Source: Flavobacteriales bacterium UBA1494
GTDB lineage: Bacteria > Bacteroidota > Bacteroidia > Flavobacteriales_E > Vicingaceae
Assembly: GCA_905182175.1 (NCBI GenBank)
Contig: CAJJAT010000023.1
Location: 35,593 to 99,592 of the forward strand
Direction of reading: 5' to 3'
DNA length: 64,000 bases
In this document: in pieces, positions 17,196-26,554 of the stretch
Numbering within the stretch: position 1 is the stretch's first letter
Layout: each line of letters opens with the position of its first letter
Notes under the pieces: generated by a model
Seen by the model: only the letters and a program-made list of their open reading frames with translations
Databases searched by the model: none
Told to the model about the DNA's origin: nothing
Program-made: the position numbers and the translations under genes

Positions 17196-18725
17196 ATGAA
17201 AAAAAGTCTCTGGCTTAAAGTTTCCATTTTTGCTACTGGCATATCGGGTCTAATCGCTGAGTTCATTCTATCTACGTTAGCATCCTATTTTATAGGCGAC
17301 AGCATTGTGCAATGGACCATTGTACTTTCCATTATGCTATTTTCAATGGGTGTGGGAAGCCGCCTTAGCAGGTTTATTACAAAAAATCTGCTGCTCACTT
17401 TTATTCTTATTGAATTTGCCCTCTCCCTATTCATTAGCTTTTCTCCGTTAGCAGTGTATGCCATTGCAGGACAAACGGCTTACATTCATTTATTAATCTA
17501 CGGGCTAGCCTTTATTGTTGGTCTGCTGATTGGTTTTGAGCTTCCATTGGCTACTCGTTTAAATGAAACGCATGAAGAATTAGATAAAAACATTTCCAAT
17601 ATTTTATCTTGGGATTACACCGGAAGTCTAATTGGCGGACTCTTATTCGCCTTTTGGGGTTTACCTCACCTAGGCATCACCAATACAGCTTTTGTATTTG
17701 GAATTCTCAATTTCATAGTAGCATTGTTGCTGTTTTGGCAATACAGCGATAAATCTTTCTTGAAGCAAAAAGGAATGCTTTTAGTTGGAATTTTTCTAGC
17801 AGCGACCTTAGGTCTTGGCTTCTACTTTTCAGAAGAGATTGTGTTGTTTGGAGAGCAGTCTAGGTACAAAGACAAGATTATTTTTCAAAAACAAAGCCGC
17901 TATCAGAATATTGTAATCACCCAATGGGAAGAGCATTACTGGTTGTTCATTAACGGCAATCAGCAATTGAGTACACTAGACGAGTTCTTGTATCATGAAC
18001 CTATGGTACACCCCATTATGGAACTAACCAAGGAACATCAAGATGTCCTAATTATTGGCGGAGGAGATGGATTTAACGTAAAAGAATTACTAAAATACCA
18101 AGATGTAAAAAACATCACCTTGGTGGACTTAGACCCTGCCATGACAGATGTTGGTCTTCACCACAAGGGCATGTTAGCGTACAACGATTCTGCACTTCAC
18201 CACCCTAAAGTGACTATTTTAAATGAAGATGGTTTTAATTTCCTAGAGAAGTCCGACTCCTTTTACGACCTGATCATTGTTGATTTACCGGATGCCAAAA
18301 GCATTGATTTAAATAAATTATACACCGTAGAGTTTTATCAAATGGCGCACCGCTTGTTGCGACCTCACGGTCATTTTATTACGCAAGCCGGAAGTCCTTA
18401 TTATGCGACAAAAGCCAATTATTGTATTGACAAGAGCATGCAGGCTGCAGGTTTCTCGACACTTTCATTGCACAATCAAGTACTTACTTTAGGTGAATGG
18501 GGCTGGATTGTTGGGAGTAAATCTTACACCAGAGAGCAGATGCTGAGTCATTTAAAACAAGCAAACTACGGAGACATTCCCACCAAATGGTTAAACCAAG
18601 AAGCCATGCAATTGATTACCTCTTTTGGCAAACCGCTTTTTGATACTTCAGGAGTTGAAGTCAATACCATTAATTCTCCAGTTTTATACCGTTATTATCT
18701 AAATGGAAATTGGGATTTGTATTAA
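17196..18725 (+). CDS. Membrane-anchored spermidine-synthase-like aminopropyltransferase (copy A)
   Basis: 509 residues. The first 215 or so form about seven transmembrane helices. The rest is a spermidine-synthase fold: a beta-rich N subdomain with FLYHEPMVHP, the nucleotide motif IIGGGDGFNVKEL (near residue 285), the acidic LVDLDPAM, and the catalytic-loop Asp region DLPDAKSIDLNKLY (near residue 362). It should transfer an aminopropyl group from decarboxylated AdoMet, supplied by SpeD in the same operon, to an amine acceptor. The membrane part and the DLPD in place of the usual DSSDP leave the acceptor uncertain. It ends the plus-strand operon and is convergent with the amine-oxidase-like gene. 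A paralogue lies at 21373-22914. Confidence 0.9.
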   Translation: MKKSLWLKVSIFATGISGLIAEFILSTLASYFIGDSIVQWTIVLSIMLFSMGVGSRLSRFITKNLLLTFILIEFALSLFISFSPLAVYAIAGQTAYIHLLIYGLAFIVGLLIGFELPLATRLNETHEELDKNISNILSWDYTGSLIGGLLFAFWGLPHLGITNTAFVFGILNFIVALLLFWQYSDKSFLKQKGMLLVGIFLAATLGLGFYFSEEIVLFGEQSRYKDKIIFQKQSRYQNIVITQWEEHYWLFINGNQQLSTLDEFLYHEPMVHPIMELTKEHQDVLIIGGGDGFNVKELLKYQDVKNITLVDLDPAMTDVGLHHKGMLAYNDSALHHPKVTILNEDGFNFLEKSDSFYDLIIVDLPDAKSIDLNKLYTVEFYQMAHRLLRPHGHFITQAGSPYYATKANYCIDKSMQAAGFSTLSLHNQVLTLGEWGWIVGSKSYTREQMLSHLKQANYGDIPTKWLNQEAMQLITSFGKPLFDTSGVEVNTINSPVLYRYYLNGNWDLY

Positions 18726-18779
18726 CGTAAATCCAGATTATTGAACGGATTGAAAATTTCCAAATTTTAATAGTTCAAC

Positions 18780-20294
18780 CTACTCATCAAACAACGCCTT
18801 TGCAGCTTGAATTCCTGAGTCCATTGCATCAAACATCAACGGAAATCTTCCTGAATCTACTCCTGCAAAAGCTAATCCGTCTTTGACTAAGGTTCTTTCT
18901 TTTGTGATATAATTTGGCGAAGGGATAGGCATTGCATGTCCCATTAATTTAATGTGAACCTGCTTTACAAAGGGACGAATGTTCTCATCGTAATACTGCG
19001 AGATTTTCTCTATTGTTTCTTCAACCAACTCATTTGCGTCTTCCTCTAAATTCTCTATTTGATAATGATGAACTTCTGGAAAGCAGAAATACGCAGTCAG
19101 CACCCTAGGTTGGTTTTTTGTTTGAATAGTTGAATCCACAAACCCAAGAAAAGTATTGTCAGGCGAGAGGAAATCGTTTTGCCATTTACTGTCTTTCAAA
19201 GAGCACTCTTCCATTTCAATGTTCATGACCACCCAAGGAGCATATTGAATGTCACTAAAACTGGCATATGATTCGGGGTGTATATACTTTAAGGCATGTT
19301 TTTGTCCTGCATAAATTACCTGATTCGCTTTGTATTGCTTTCGAGTCGAATTCTCATTGTCATAAACGTCCACTAACCAATGATCTTTTTCTTTGATCAA
19401 CCCGAATACCAAATGGTTGCTTTTTAATTGATTTGGATTGAGCTGTTGCATCATTTTTTGAATGAAGTAAAAGTTTCCTTGCGGCGGTGAAAGCAGCTCA
19501 ATCTCTTTTCCATCGTAATAAGGTCGGGACTTGTAATAATGAATTCCTGCCAAAGCAGAAACTTGAGTGGAGGTTCCACCCCAATCGTCCAACATTTGGT
19601 AATCTATTGACTCCATAAACTTATCGTCAATCGGCAAATATTTATTCAAGTAGTCGTAAAAAGTGAGTTGATCTAAATGATGTAATTCTTTTGAAATAAG
19701 CGTTGAGGGCAATGTAAACTGACCTTCATACTCTTTGAGTAATGCTACAAAATTTTGGCGTAGCTCAGTATTTTCTAAAACAGACTCTCGCTTATTTCCA
19801 TTGTAGTAACAAGCCTCCTCTAGCCCGGCAGGAATGAGGTACTCTTTGTCTTTAAACTCCCACAGTTTACTTTTTGCATTGAAGTCAATAATGTTCAACT
19901 TTTGCAACAACTCTAACCCATCTTTACCATAATGGTTTGGGTAGGCTAAATCGTAATGCGCTCCTTGAGAATACAATTGATTGTTAATGGAAATAGCACC
20001 GGAAGTACCGCCGAAATTAGTATCTAGTTCACACACCACGTAATTATCTGAAGGTAGAGAACAAGCAGCAGCTAAACCAGCAATACCTCCACCCACAATT
20101 AAAGTATCTATCGTTTCAGTGCTGCTAACAGGCAAAGAGATCGCAGTTCGCACTTGGTGACCAACTTTTCGATTAGAGTCAACAAAAATTGGAATTTTCC
20201 TGCTTTTTTCCCATTCTTTTTGAGGAGTGGAATTTCTACAGGCTGCTAAAAAAATCAAGCCTCCTCCTACTTTTAAAAAACTTCTTCTATCCAT
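18780..20294 (-). CDS. Tat-exported, lipidated FAD amine-oxidase-like flavoprotein
   Basis: 504 residues. The N terminus has a twin-arginine motif (RRSFLK, residues 3-8) followed by a lipobox (FLAAC, Cys19), so a folded flavoprotein would be exported and anchored. The FAD-binding motif is clear (VGGGIAGLAAA, about residues 67-77), with an acidic end of strand 2 (CELDTNFGG) and a C-terminal FAD-domain block (GLAFAGVDSGRFP). The overall form fits the flavin amine oxidase/protoporphyrinogen oxidase superfamily. Its place between two aminopropyltransferases points to a polyamine or a modified amine as substrate; that is inference. It is last in a three-gene minus-strand operon, four bases after the previous stop. 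Confidence 0.82.
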   Translation of the reverse strand: MDRRSFLKVGGGLIFLAACRNSTPQKEWEKSRKIPIFVDSNRKVGHQVRTAISLPVSSTETIDTLIVGGGIAGLAAACSLPSDNYVVCELDTNFGGTSGAISINNQLYSQGAHYDLAYPNHYGKDGLELLQKLNIIDFNAKSKLWEFKDKEYLIPAGLEEACYYNGNKRESVLENTELRQNFVALLKEYEGQFTLPSTLISKELHHLDQLTFYDYLNKYLPIDDKFMESIDYQMLDDWGGTSTQVSALAGIHYYKSRPYYDGKEIELLSPPQGNFYFIQKMMQQLNPNQLKSNHLVFGLIKEKDHWLVDVYDNENSTRKQYKANQVIYAGQKHALKYIHPESYASFSDIQYAPWVVMNIEMEECSLKDSKWQNDFLSPDNTFLGFVDSTIQTKNQPRVLTAYFCFPEVHHYQIENLEEDANELVEETIEKISQYYDENIRPFVKQVHIKLMGHAMPIPSPNYITKERTLVKDGLAFAGVDSGRFPLMFDAMDSGIQAAKALFDE

Positions 20295-20298
20295 GGGT

Positions 20299-21369
20299 TT
20301 ATTTCGAAAAAAAAGTTTTTAAATGAGGGTTAGAATCGTTCATCTTCCAAATAAATCCATCTATAATATAATGTGTTACCTGCGGCAATGACAACAAAGT
20401 TAAGGCTAAAGCTTGCCCTTGAGGATGACCTAAAACAGCTGCAGGATATTCCCAAATAGCAGAAAAGAAAGTTCCTTTCTCCCGGTTAAGTAACATGTCC
20501 CATAAGTACTCTTCACCAAAAGCCAGTAAAAATGAAAACACTAGAATGCTGCCCACAATCCAATACATTCTAAGAGCGGAGAAACGCCGCTCTGCATGGG
20601 GCTTTTGGAGTTGATAAAAGATAATTAATGCAAGGTAAGGTATACCATGAGCTACAACATTGGTCAGCGTAAAGGCAAGGTCAGAGTTAAACCAAACAAT
20701 GCCTAAATACCAATTTACCAAAGTAGTTAACATCCACAAAACCCTTCCGTAAGAAAGACGGTTAACCCCTTTTTTGACCAACAAAAACTCTTCTGCCAAC
20801 CAACCTAAAATTGAACCCCAATACAGCGCTTCAAAAATTACTCTGAGCACCGGGGAAAAAGAAAGAGACAGATCAATAAAGTCTCCTTCGACAAACCAAA
20901 CAAAATTTCTACTGTGAAAGTGCCAAAAAATGACTGGATAAATCATGCTAAAATAAAGCACCCATTTATCTTTAAAAAAGCGGTGCGCTTTTACAGTTTT
21001 AGCTTTTGCCGTATAAATGGCGAAAAAGCCATACTGCTGTTTCATAAAATGAAACACTGCTAAATAAGCCAAAATAACCCAAAAGAAAGTGGTCGATTCT
21101 CTGGCAATTCCAAAAAGTACTACCAATGCAACTAGCGGAGCTAAAATCAAAACTGTTTTATGGTTTTTAAATTCTACAGGATCAAGGTAAGTTCTAAAAA
21201 TGGTACTCCAAACATGACTCACATCTATTCCTAAAATAAAAATCACCCAAACCCAGATGGGCACTTCGCTAGCTAGCCAACTTTCAGGAAGCAGAAAAAG
21301 TACTACCCAAATCAACCAGACCGGTATGAAAAGGAGCAAGATGTCTTTGTATTTTCCAAATAGCCACAT
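20299..21369 (-). CDS. Polytopic membrane protein with in-membrane histidines, function unknown
   Basis: 356 residues with about ten hydrophobic helices and no soluble domain. Histidines recur in or near helices in conserved-looking settings: GIDVSHVWST, FHFMKQQYGF, WHFHSR, VVAHGIPYL, LGHPQGQ and THYIIDGFIWK. That pattern is seen in membrane di-iron or heme enzymes, but no ordered desaturase-type HxxHH box set is present, so I do not assign it. It lies three bases after the second aminopropyltransferase and four before the flavoprotein, in a tight operon, so it probably acts in the same pathway, perhaps as oxidase, transporter or electron carrier. Confidence 0.7.
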   Translation of the reverse strand: MWLFGKYKDILLLFIPVWLIWVVLFLLPESWLASEVPIWVWVIFILGIDVSHVWSTIFRTYLDPVEFKNHKTVLILAPLVALVVLFGIARESTTFFWVILAYLAVFHFMKQQYGFFAIYTAKAKTVKAHRFFKDKWVLYFSMIYPVIFWHFHSRNFVWFVEGDFIDLSLSFSPVLRVIFEALYWGSILGWLAEEFLLVKKGVNRLSYGRVLWMLTTLVNWYLGIVWFNSDLAFTLTNVVAHGIPYLALIIFYQLQKPHAERRFSALRMYWIVGSILVFSFLLAFGEEYLWDMLLNREKGTFFSAIWEYPAAVLGHPQGQALALTLLSLPQVTHYIIDGFIWKMNDSNPHLKTFFSK

Positions 21370-21372
21370 CCT

Positions 21373-22914
21373 TTATAAAAATTTTGCCCAAGTTCCGTCC
21401 AAATAGTACTTGTAAAGCACAGGGTTGTGAATAGTATTTACCTCAACACTGTCCGCATTTACTAAATCTCTTCCAAAAGAAGTCATCAATTGCATCGCTT
21501 CTTTGTTGATCCATCGCACGTCTAATGTGTCAAAATTCTTCTCCAACAAGCTTTTTTTCATGACTTCGCTACTCATTTGCTTGGAGCCAATAATCCAGCC
21601 CCACTCGCCAAAAGAGTATACATGATTGTGAATGGGCAGCGTTTGAAAACCAGATGCTCCCAACGTTTTTTCGATGGAACGGTATGCTTTGGTGGTGTAA
21701 TAAGGACTAACCGCTTGCGTAACAATATGCCCTAAGGGACGCAGTTTTTTGTTGCACAAACGGTAAAATTCTTTACTGTAAACTCGATTAAGGTCAATAC
21801 TCTTTGGATCGGGAAAGTCAAGAATCATGACATCGAAAAATTCATCGGATTGCTCCAAGTATTGAAAGGCATCCTGGTTCACTACTTTCACTTTTGGATC
21901 ATAGTATGAACTGTCGTTCATTTTCGTAAAAATTTCATTGGTTTTCCCTATCCGTGTCATTTCCGGGTCAATGTCTACTAGCGTGATTTGTTCTACGCCT
22001 TTGTATTTTAAAACCTCTCTAATGGCACAGCCATCCCCCGCCCCCAAAATAAGCACATGTTTGGCATATGGAGTCAATTGCATTACAGGATGCACTAGTG
22101 GCTCATGGTATTGCCATTCATCGAACGTGCAGAGCTGTTTGCTGCCATTCAAATACAACCAATATTCCTCTTTCCATTGCGTAATGGTAATTTTTTGATA
22201 CTTCGTTTGTTTTGAAAAAACTACCTTATCATCGTAACGTTTTTGCTCTCCATATAATACAATGGCGTCTGCATTGTAGCTTAGAAAAGTCATAAAAATG
22301 AGCAAACTTGGAATGACAACAAGAAATGCTTTTTGATACGTTGAATCTATGTGTTTTCGAAGTCGAATAAAAAGGGCCACTGCTACTAAGAAGTTTATTC
22401 CACTCAATACAAAAGGAGTGTGGGTTAAACCGAGATACGGAAGACCCACAAACACGAAGAAAATTCCACCGAGTAAACTTCCGTAGTAGTCGTTTTCTAA
22501 AACTCCTGCAATGTTGGTTCGCAATTCTTCATTTTCTTCATTTACCCGGGTAACTAGCGGAATTTCCATTCCAATTAAAAGGCCAATGGCCATGGCAAAA
22601 CCGTAAATAATTACTGCAATGTATTCTGTATAGCCCATAAAAAAATAAGTACACAAGGCTGCAGAGGAAGTCAAAAAGGTGAGTAAAAACTCTGCTATTA
22701 GAAATTTCTCTAATATCTTCTCCGTATATCGACTGCTCAGTCTGCTTCCCAACCCCATGGCAAATAGCATAGAGGAAAGAATCATGGTCCACTGAAAAAC
22801 AGAGTCGCCTAAAAAATAAGTCGCTAAGGTGGATAAAATATATTCTCCAACAATACCTGATAAGCCTGTGGCAAATAAAGCGAGTTTAAGAATTCGAGAT
22901 TTATTTTTAGTCAA
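21373..22914 (-). CDS. Membrane-anchored spermidine-synthase-like aminopropyltransferase (copy B)
   Basis: 513 residues, a full-length paralogue of the protein at 17196-18725: the same seven-helix N-terminal half and synthase C-terminal half. Matching landmarks are WQYHEPLVHPVM, ILGAGDGCAIREVL (GAGDG instead of GGGDG), LVDIDPEM and DFPDPKSIDLNRVY. Differences cluster around the nucleotide and acceptor sites, so the two may use different amines or work as a pair. It heads a minus-strand operon with the His-containing membrane protein and the flavoprotein, convergent with the plus-strand operon. A third related gene is not seen. Activity in aminopropyl transfer is inferred from the fold and the nearby speD. 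Confidence 0.9.
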   Translation of the reverse strand: MTKNKSRILKLALFATGLSGIVGEYILSTLATYFLGDSVFQWTMILSSMLFAMGLGSRLSSRYTEKILEKFLIAEFLLTFLTSSAALCTYFFMGYTEYIAVIIYGFAMAIGLLIGMEIPLVTRVNEENEELRTNIAGVLENDYYGSLLGGIFFVFVGLPYLGLTHTPFVLSGINFLVAVALFIRLRKHIDSTYQKAFLVVIPSLLIFMTFLSYNADAIVLYGEQKRYDDKVVFSKQTKYQKITITQWKEEYWLYLNGSKQLCTFDEWQYHEPLVHPVMQLTPYAKHVLILGAGDGCAIREVLKYKGVEQITLVDIDPEMTRIGKTNEIFTKMNDSSYYDPKVKVVNQDAFQYLEQSDEFFDVMILDFPDPKSIDLNRVYSKEFYRLCNKKLRPLGHIVTQAVSPYYTTKAYRSIEKTLGASGFQTLPIHNHVYSFGEWGWIIGSKQMSSEVMKKSLLEKNFDTLDVRWINKEAMQLMTSFGRDLVNADSVEVNTIHNPVLYKYYLDGTWAKFL

Positions 22915-23236
22915 TTGAGACCTACTTTAAGTGAACATTCGGTTGGTACAAATTTAAACGTTCTGTTGCTGATTATTTTTTGAAAATCGAATTTAGATTT
23001 ATAATAGCAACCGGGCTTTTTTTTCTGATTTATTTATCAAGAAAGGGAGGGAAATGATTCACTAGCAAGATCAATTTAAGATTCTTTTGTGCTTCACCGC
23101 CATCTCTGGTATTTCATACTTTTCCGCCTTTACCATAGAGTAGAGCTTCAGAGAATTCTTTAGATTAAAATTGAGCAATTAGTTCCCAAACGGAGTAATT
23201 TCAGTTTTAACACAAGAATTAATACACACTTTAGTT
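22915..23236. other. Intergenic, nothing recognised
   Basis: About 320 AT-rich bases upstream of copy B. I find no convincing promoter pair, RNA or coding frame. Confidence 0.5.
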
Positions 23237-23635
23237 TTAATCCCTCTCCTCTCTCATATAATCCATCAAACTTTGAGCATCTCTTTGAAATCGTTTACTA
23301 AAATCAGTTGAGAAGGAGTCTATTATTTTAGTTTCATTTTCTTCTACGCCATTTGCTGCTTTTGCAATACTTTTCATTGCCTCTATGAATTCTGAATAAA
23401 TAGGCGTTGCTCCATAATCGTAGCAAAAATTGATACCCTTGTTATATATTTCTTTTAAAGACGATTTCTTACTCTCCTCGTATTAAAATAACCAACTTAT
23501 TTTATCACCATACGGATGATTTTTAAACAATGCCTTGAATGTGGTTCTTTCTTCCGCTTGAATTACTCCGTCTGCCATCGCCACAGCCTACAACAGTTCA
23601 CGTAATACTTCGGATAATTTTTCTTCTTTTTTCAT
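23237..23635 (-). pseudogene. TerB-like protein pseudogene, two in-frame stops
   Basis: From ATG at 23635 to TAA at 23237 there are exactly 133 codons in one frame, interrupted by TAG at codon 16 and TAA at codon 51. The conceptual product shows the TerB-family acidic motif AVAMADGVIQAEER (codons 17-30) and a helical C-terminal half (YSEFIEAMKSIAKAANGVEE). TerB-like proteins are small helical, metal-binding-type domains; a live one is fused to DnaJ at 41915. No insertion or deletion is needed to read the frame. Both stops are one C-to-T change away from Gln codons, but the ancestral codons are unknown. Confidence 0.7.
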
Positions 23636-24739
23636 GAGTTGTAATTTCCTATCAAGATACCTAATAATTTAAAATTAGCGGATTTCGTTGAAGTGTACAA
23701 TTGGAGTTTCAAAAAAGAAAAATTACCCACACAAAATAACCGCGCAGCGTAACTTTTGTCCTGTGATGGAAAGAAAGGTCGGACTGTTCATCGAAACTCC
23801 CCACTATTCTTTAATGAAATAGCGAGGAGAGAGAAATTAAATGAAACCGTATCCCAACTACTCATTTCAGATTCACCTCTTATTGGGTTCTTGAACCTAT
23901 TGAGTTTATAAGAGGCAATAGGTTTATAATGAGACAGGTGATAGCTCGAATCTCTCCGGCTTTACAGACTGACCAAAATCGCATAAAGTCATATTTAAGT
24001 TGAAAATAAAACGAGTTTACTCAAATCCATTTTTCAGCTTAAATCTGAGGTGCAACGCACGTTTGGTTTTGGTTCCATGAATTAAAAAGGTGATCAAACC
24101 GAAAGGTAATCTCTCCTGCTTTACAAATTGACCCTTTATTCACCTGCGGAATGTTGGGTTACAATAAAAGAGTTCTTTAAAATATTGTTCAATTGCACTA
24201 AAGACGGTTAATCCCTTAACTGATCAAGACCTCTTTAATATTTCTGGATAACATCTGAGTATTGTGTGCTATGCTTTAACAATGTGCTACTTGACCCTTT
24301 AACATTAATCTCCCTTTGTCGGTCGAAGGTTCGAATCCCTCCCTTGCTCATGATATATATTCAGTAGGTTACGAAAAAAAGAATGAGCGGTGCGGGTTTG
24401 ACTCTCATCATACAATTAGGCTGTATTTAACTCAATTGATAAATCAATTGAAACAAATTTTCTCGAAGTAATTAGTGTGAATACAAAGCCATCTAAAAAA
24501 ATGATCTTCCTTAGCTAACCAAAAAAAAGAGGTTACTTGAAAATATAATTTAGAGTCCAATTAAAATACAGTTAAACCTGACACTTCGACTCTGTTCAAC
24601 AAGGCAAGTTCCGAATAGCACCAATTAAAAATCTGTATCTTTTGTGACTTGTAGAAATTAATGAATACCTTATCTTTATTAAAATAAAGAAGCTATTCAA
24701 AGAAACCTTCTCTTACATTAAATCATAAACTAAAGCAAC
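23636..24739. other. Intergenic degenerate region with tRNA 3'-end-like fragments
   Basis: No gene is recognised in 1.1 kb. Three short pieces resemble tRNA T arms: GCTCGAATCTCTCCGGC near 23950, a related TAATCTCTCCTGCTTTAC near 24100, and GGTTCGAATCCCTCCC near 24330. None has a matching 5' half, so they are fragments at best. A CACTTCGACTCTGTTCAAC element near 24590 belongs to the dispersed repeat class. Confidence 0.35.
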
Positions 24740-25480
24740 ATGTTACAACAAGTGCACTTAGCAGCTCAATATTTAGCCGGGGCAGGAATAAGTTTTATTA
24801 AGAAGAGAGACGATGATAGCCACATAAATATGAGCTGGTCAACCAATCTAAAGGAACTATCTACGTGGCCATTATCCGAAAAAGGAGATCAACTTTCTTT
24901 AAGTCTAAAATCATTTTCATTGATTTGGTCGAATCCAGAAAAAAGAATTGAGTTTCCCTTGGATGGAAAATCACATTTGGAAATAAAGACTTGGATCAAA
25001 GGTCAGGCTAAATCAAATATAAATATGATTTATGTTTATCATTTACATTACGAACTCCCCTACCCTTTTCCATCGGACGACTCTACTTTTAAGTTAGAAA
25101 GCAAAGCTGAATTAAGTCGATTTTCAAATTTGTTTGATCTTAGCCAATCCTCTTTTACAGCAGTATTAAAACAGCAAGAATTAGAATCAGAACTTAGAGT
25201 TTGGCCACATCACTTTGATTTAGCTGCATATACTAATCCAAATGACTCCCTATCCATTAGATTTGGATTAGCTGTACCGGACAAAGCCATTGACGATTTT
25301 TATTTTTACGTTAGTGGTTATAATGGCGACGATTCAGTTGAGACAAAAGACTTTAAATCACTAAGCCTTGGTGATTGGCAAACGGAAGATTGGAAAGCAG
25401 CAACACTTCGAGCAACAGGAATGAAAGAAAAAGATGCGACCAACTTTTTAAATGAGGCCATTCAGGCTTTTCGAATATGA
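24740..25480 (+). CDS. Hypothetical protein, 246 aa
   Basis: Not recognised. The protein is soluble with no signal peptide. It has a Trp- and Ser-rich beta-type N-terminal half (KELSTWPLSEKGDQ, IKTWIKGQ), a central YHLHYELPYPFPSDD, then RVWPHHFDLAAY (near residue 153) and a C-terminal segment of alternating strands and loops. Two adjacent His followed by Phe-Asp may be a site. The frame is intact and the amino-acid mix is ordinary, although it stands alone between decayed stretches, which suggests it is kept by selection or arrived recently. Nothing nearby hints at its role. Confidence 0.7.
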   Translation: MLQQVHLAAQYLAGAGISFIKKRDDDSHINMSWSTNLKELSTWPLSEKGDQLSLSLKSFSLIWSNPEKRIEFPLDGKSHLEIKTWIKGQAKSNINMIYVYHLHYELPYPFPSDDSTFKLESKAELSRFSNLFDLSQSSFTAVLKQQELESELRVWPHHFDLAAYTNPNDSLSIRFGLAVPDKAIDDFYFYVSGYNGDDSVETKDFKSLSLGDWQTEDWKAATLRATGMKEKDATNFLNEAIQAFRI

Positions 25481-26554
25481 AAAGCGGAGCAATCAACTGA
25501 TTGAACTAATTTATTGTACTGGTAATTCTGCTATTTTTTCGATTTATTACTAGCAAGTGATGCTCCAATAGTAATTCGAGAATACGAATCTTAATTTTAA
25601 TAATCAACAACATACACCAAACTTTAGCGTCTATTATTTTCCACATTGTACAATATACTTTGGTATATAATTAACTCACTAATAATAATTTAAAATGATC
25701 AAATCGCAAGAGAATTGACAGAATATATTTTTCGCGGTCACTTATTTTCAACCTTAACAAACGCATAGAGGTTTTCCTGCTTTTACTATAAATTGTGCCA
25801 TTGAGAAGGCGACTGGATTCAATAAACTGCAGGAAAAGACAAACTGGGGTTTAATCCTTGGAGGGAATTCTCATTTAGAGTGTGGAAGATTTTCCCCTTT
25901 GCAAAATAAAAATACGCAACTAGGGAATGAGCATAACGTATTTTCAGAAACCGTTATCCGGGTCTAATCTTTGTGGTCCACAATTTTTCTGAAAAAGGCA
26001 AATGTTCTATCCATTCGTAACCCGCTTTATATGAATCCATTTAAATCCTTAACAGCCATTTATCTGTTATTCTTTGAGCGTAAATAATTTACTGAACGAA
26101 ACACCCTAATAAATATAGCCTGTAAAACAATAAATAAACTCCATAACATTAGCCTCCCCCAAAAACACCCCTTCTGCTATTCCAACTAAAATGGTAAATT
26201 ATAGTGATGAAAAACTTATCTTCTAATCAGATATTCTGCCAAATAATTCGTCATTTACAAAAAAAGAACATTGGAAAATAGCTTTTTAGGCGGTTTTAAT
26301 TGCTGTTTTAAGAATGTCAGGCAAAACGTCGGATTAGCTCTTGCTCGATTAAGCAATAGAAAAATACCTTTTGTTGAAGCGTTGAGACTTGATTCCCAAT
26401 TTGCCTCTTTTATATGGATTACTGATCAAAAAATAAAATGCATAAAATTTCACTTTCGAATTGCAACTGCACTCCGGAAAAAAAGGAATAGTCTGACGAT
26501 TTTTTGACCAATGATTCTTGTGAGGTAAATACTTTGCGAAATATTTCACTTCAA
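25481..26554. other. Intergenic, no confident gene
   Basis: About 1.1 kb. Short coding-like runs appear, such as DQIARELTEYIFRGHLF read from about 25697, but all are broken within 30 codons. A 78-codon plus frame at 26271-26507 lacks any recognisable feature and is not called. Confidence 0.4.

Noticed and set aside
26271..26507. 78-codon plus-strand frame in the gene desert
   Set aside because: No recognisable motif, no promoter, and a competing frame on the minus strand; length is reachable by chance in this AT-rich stretch.
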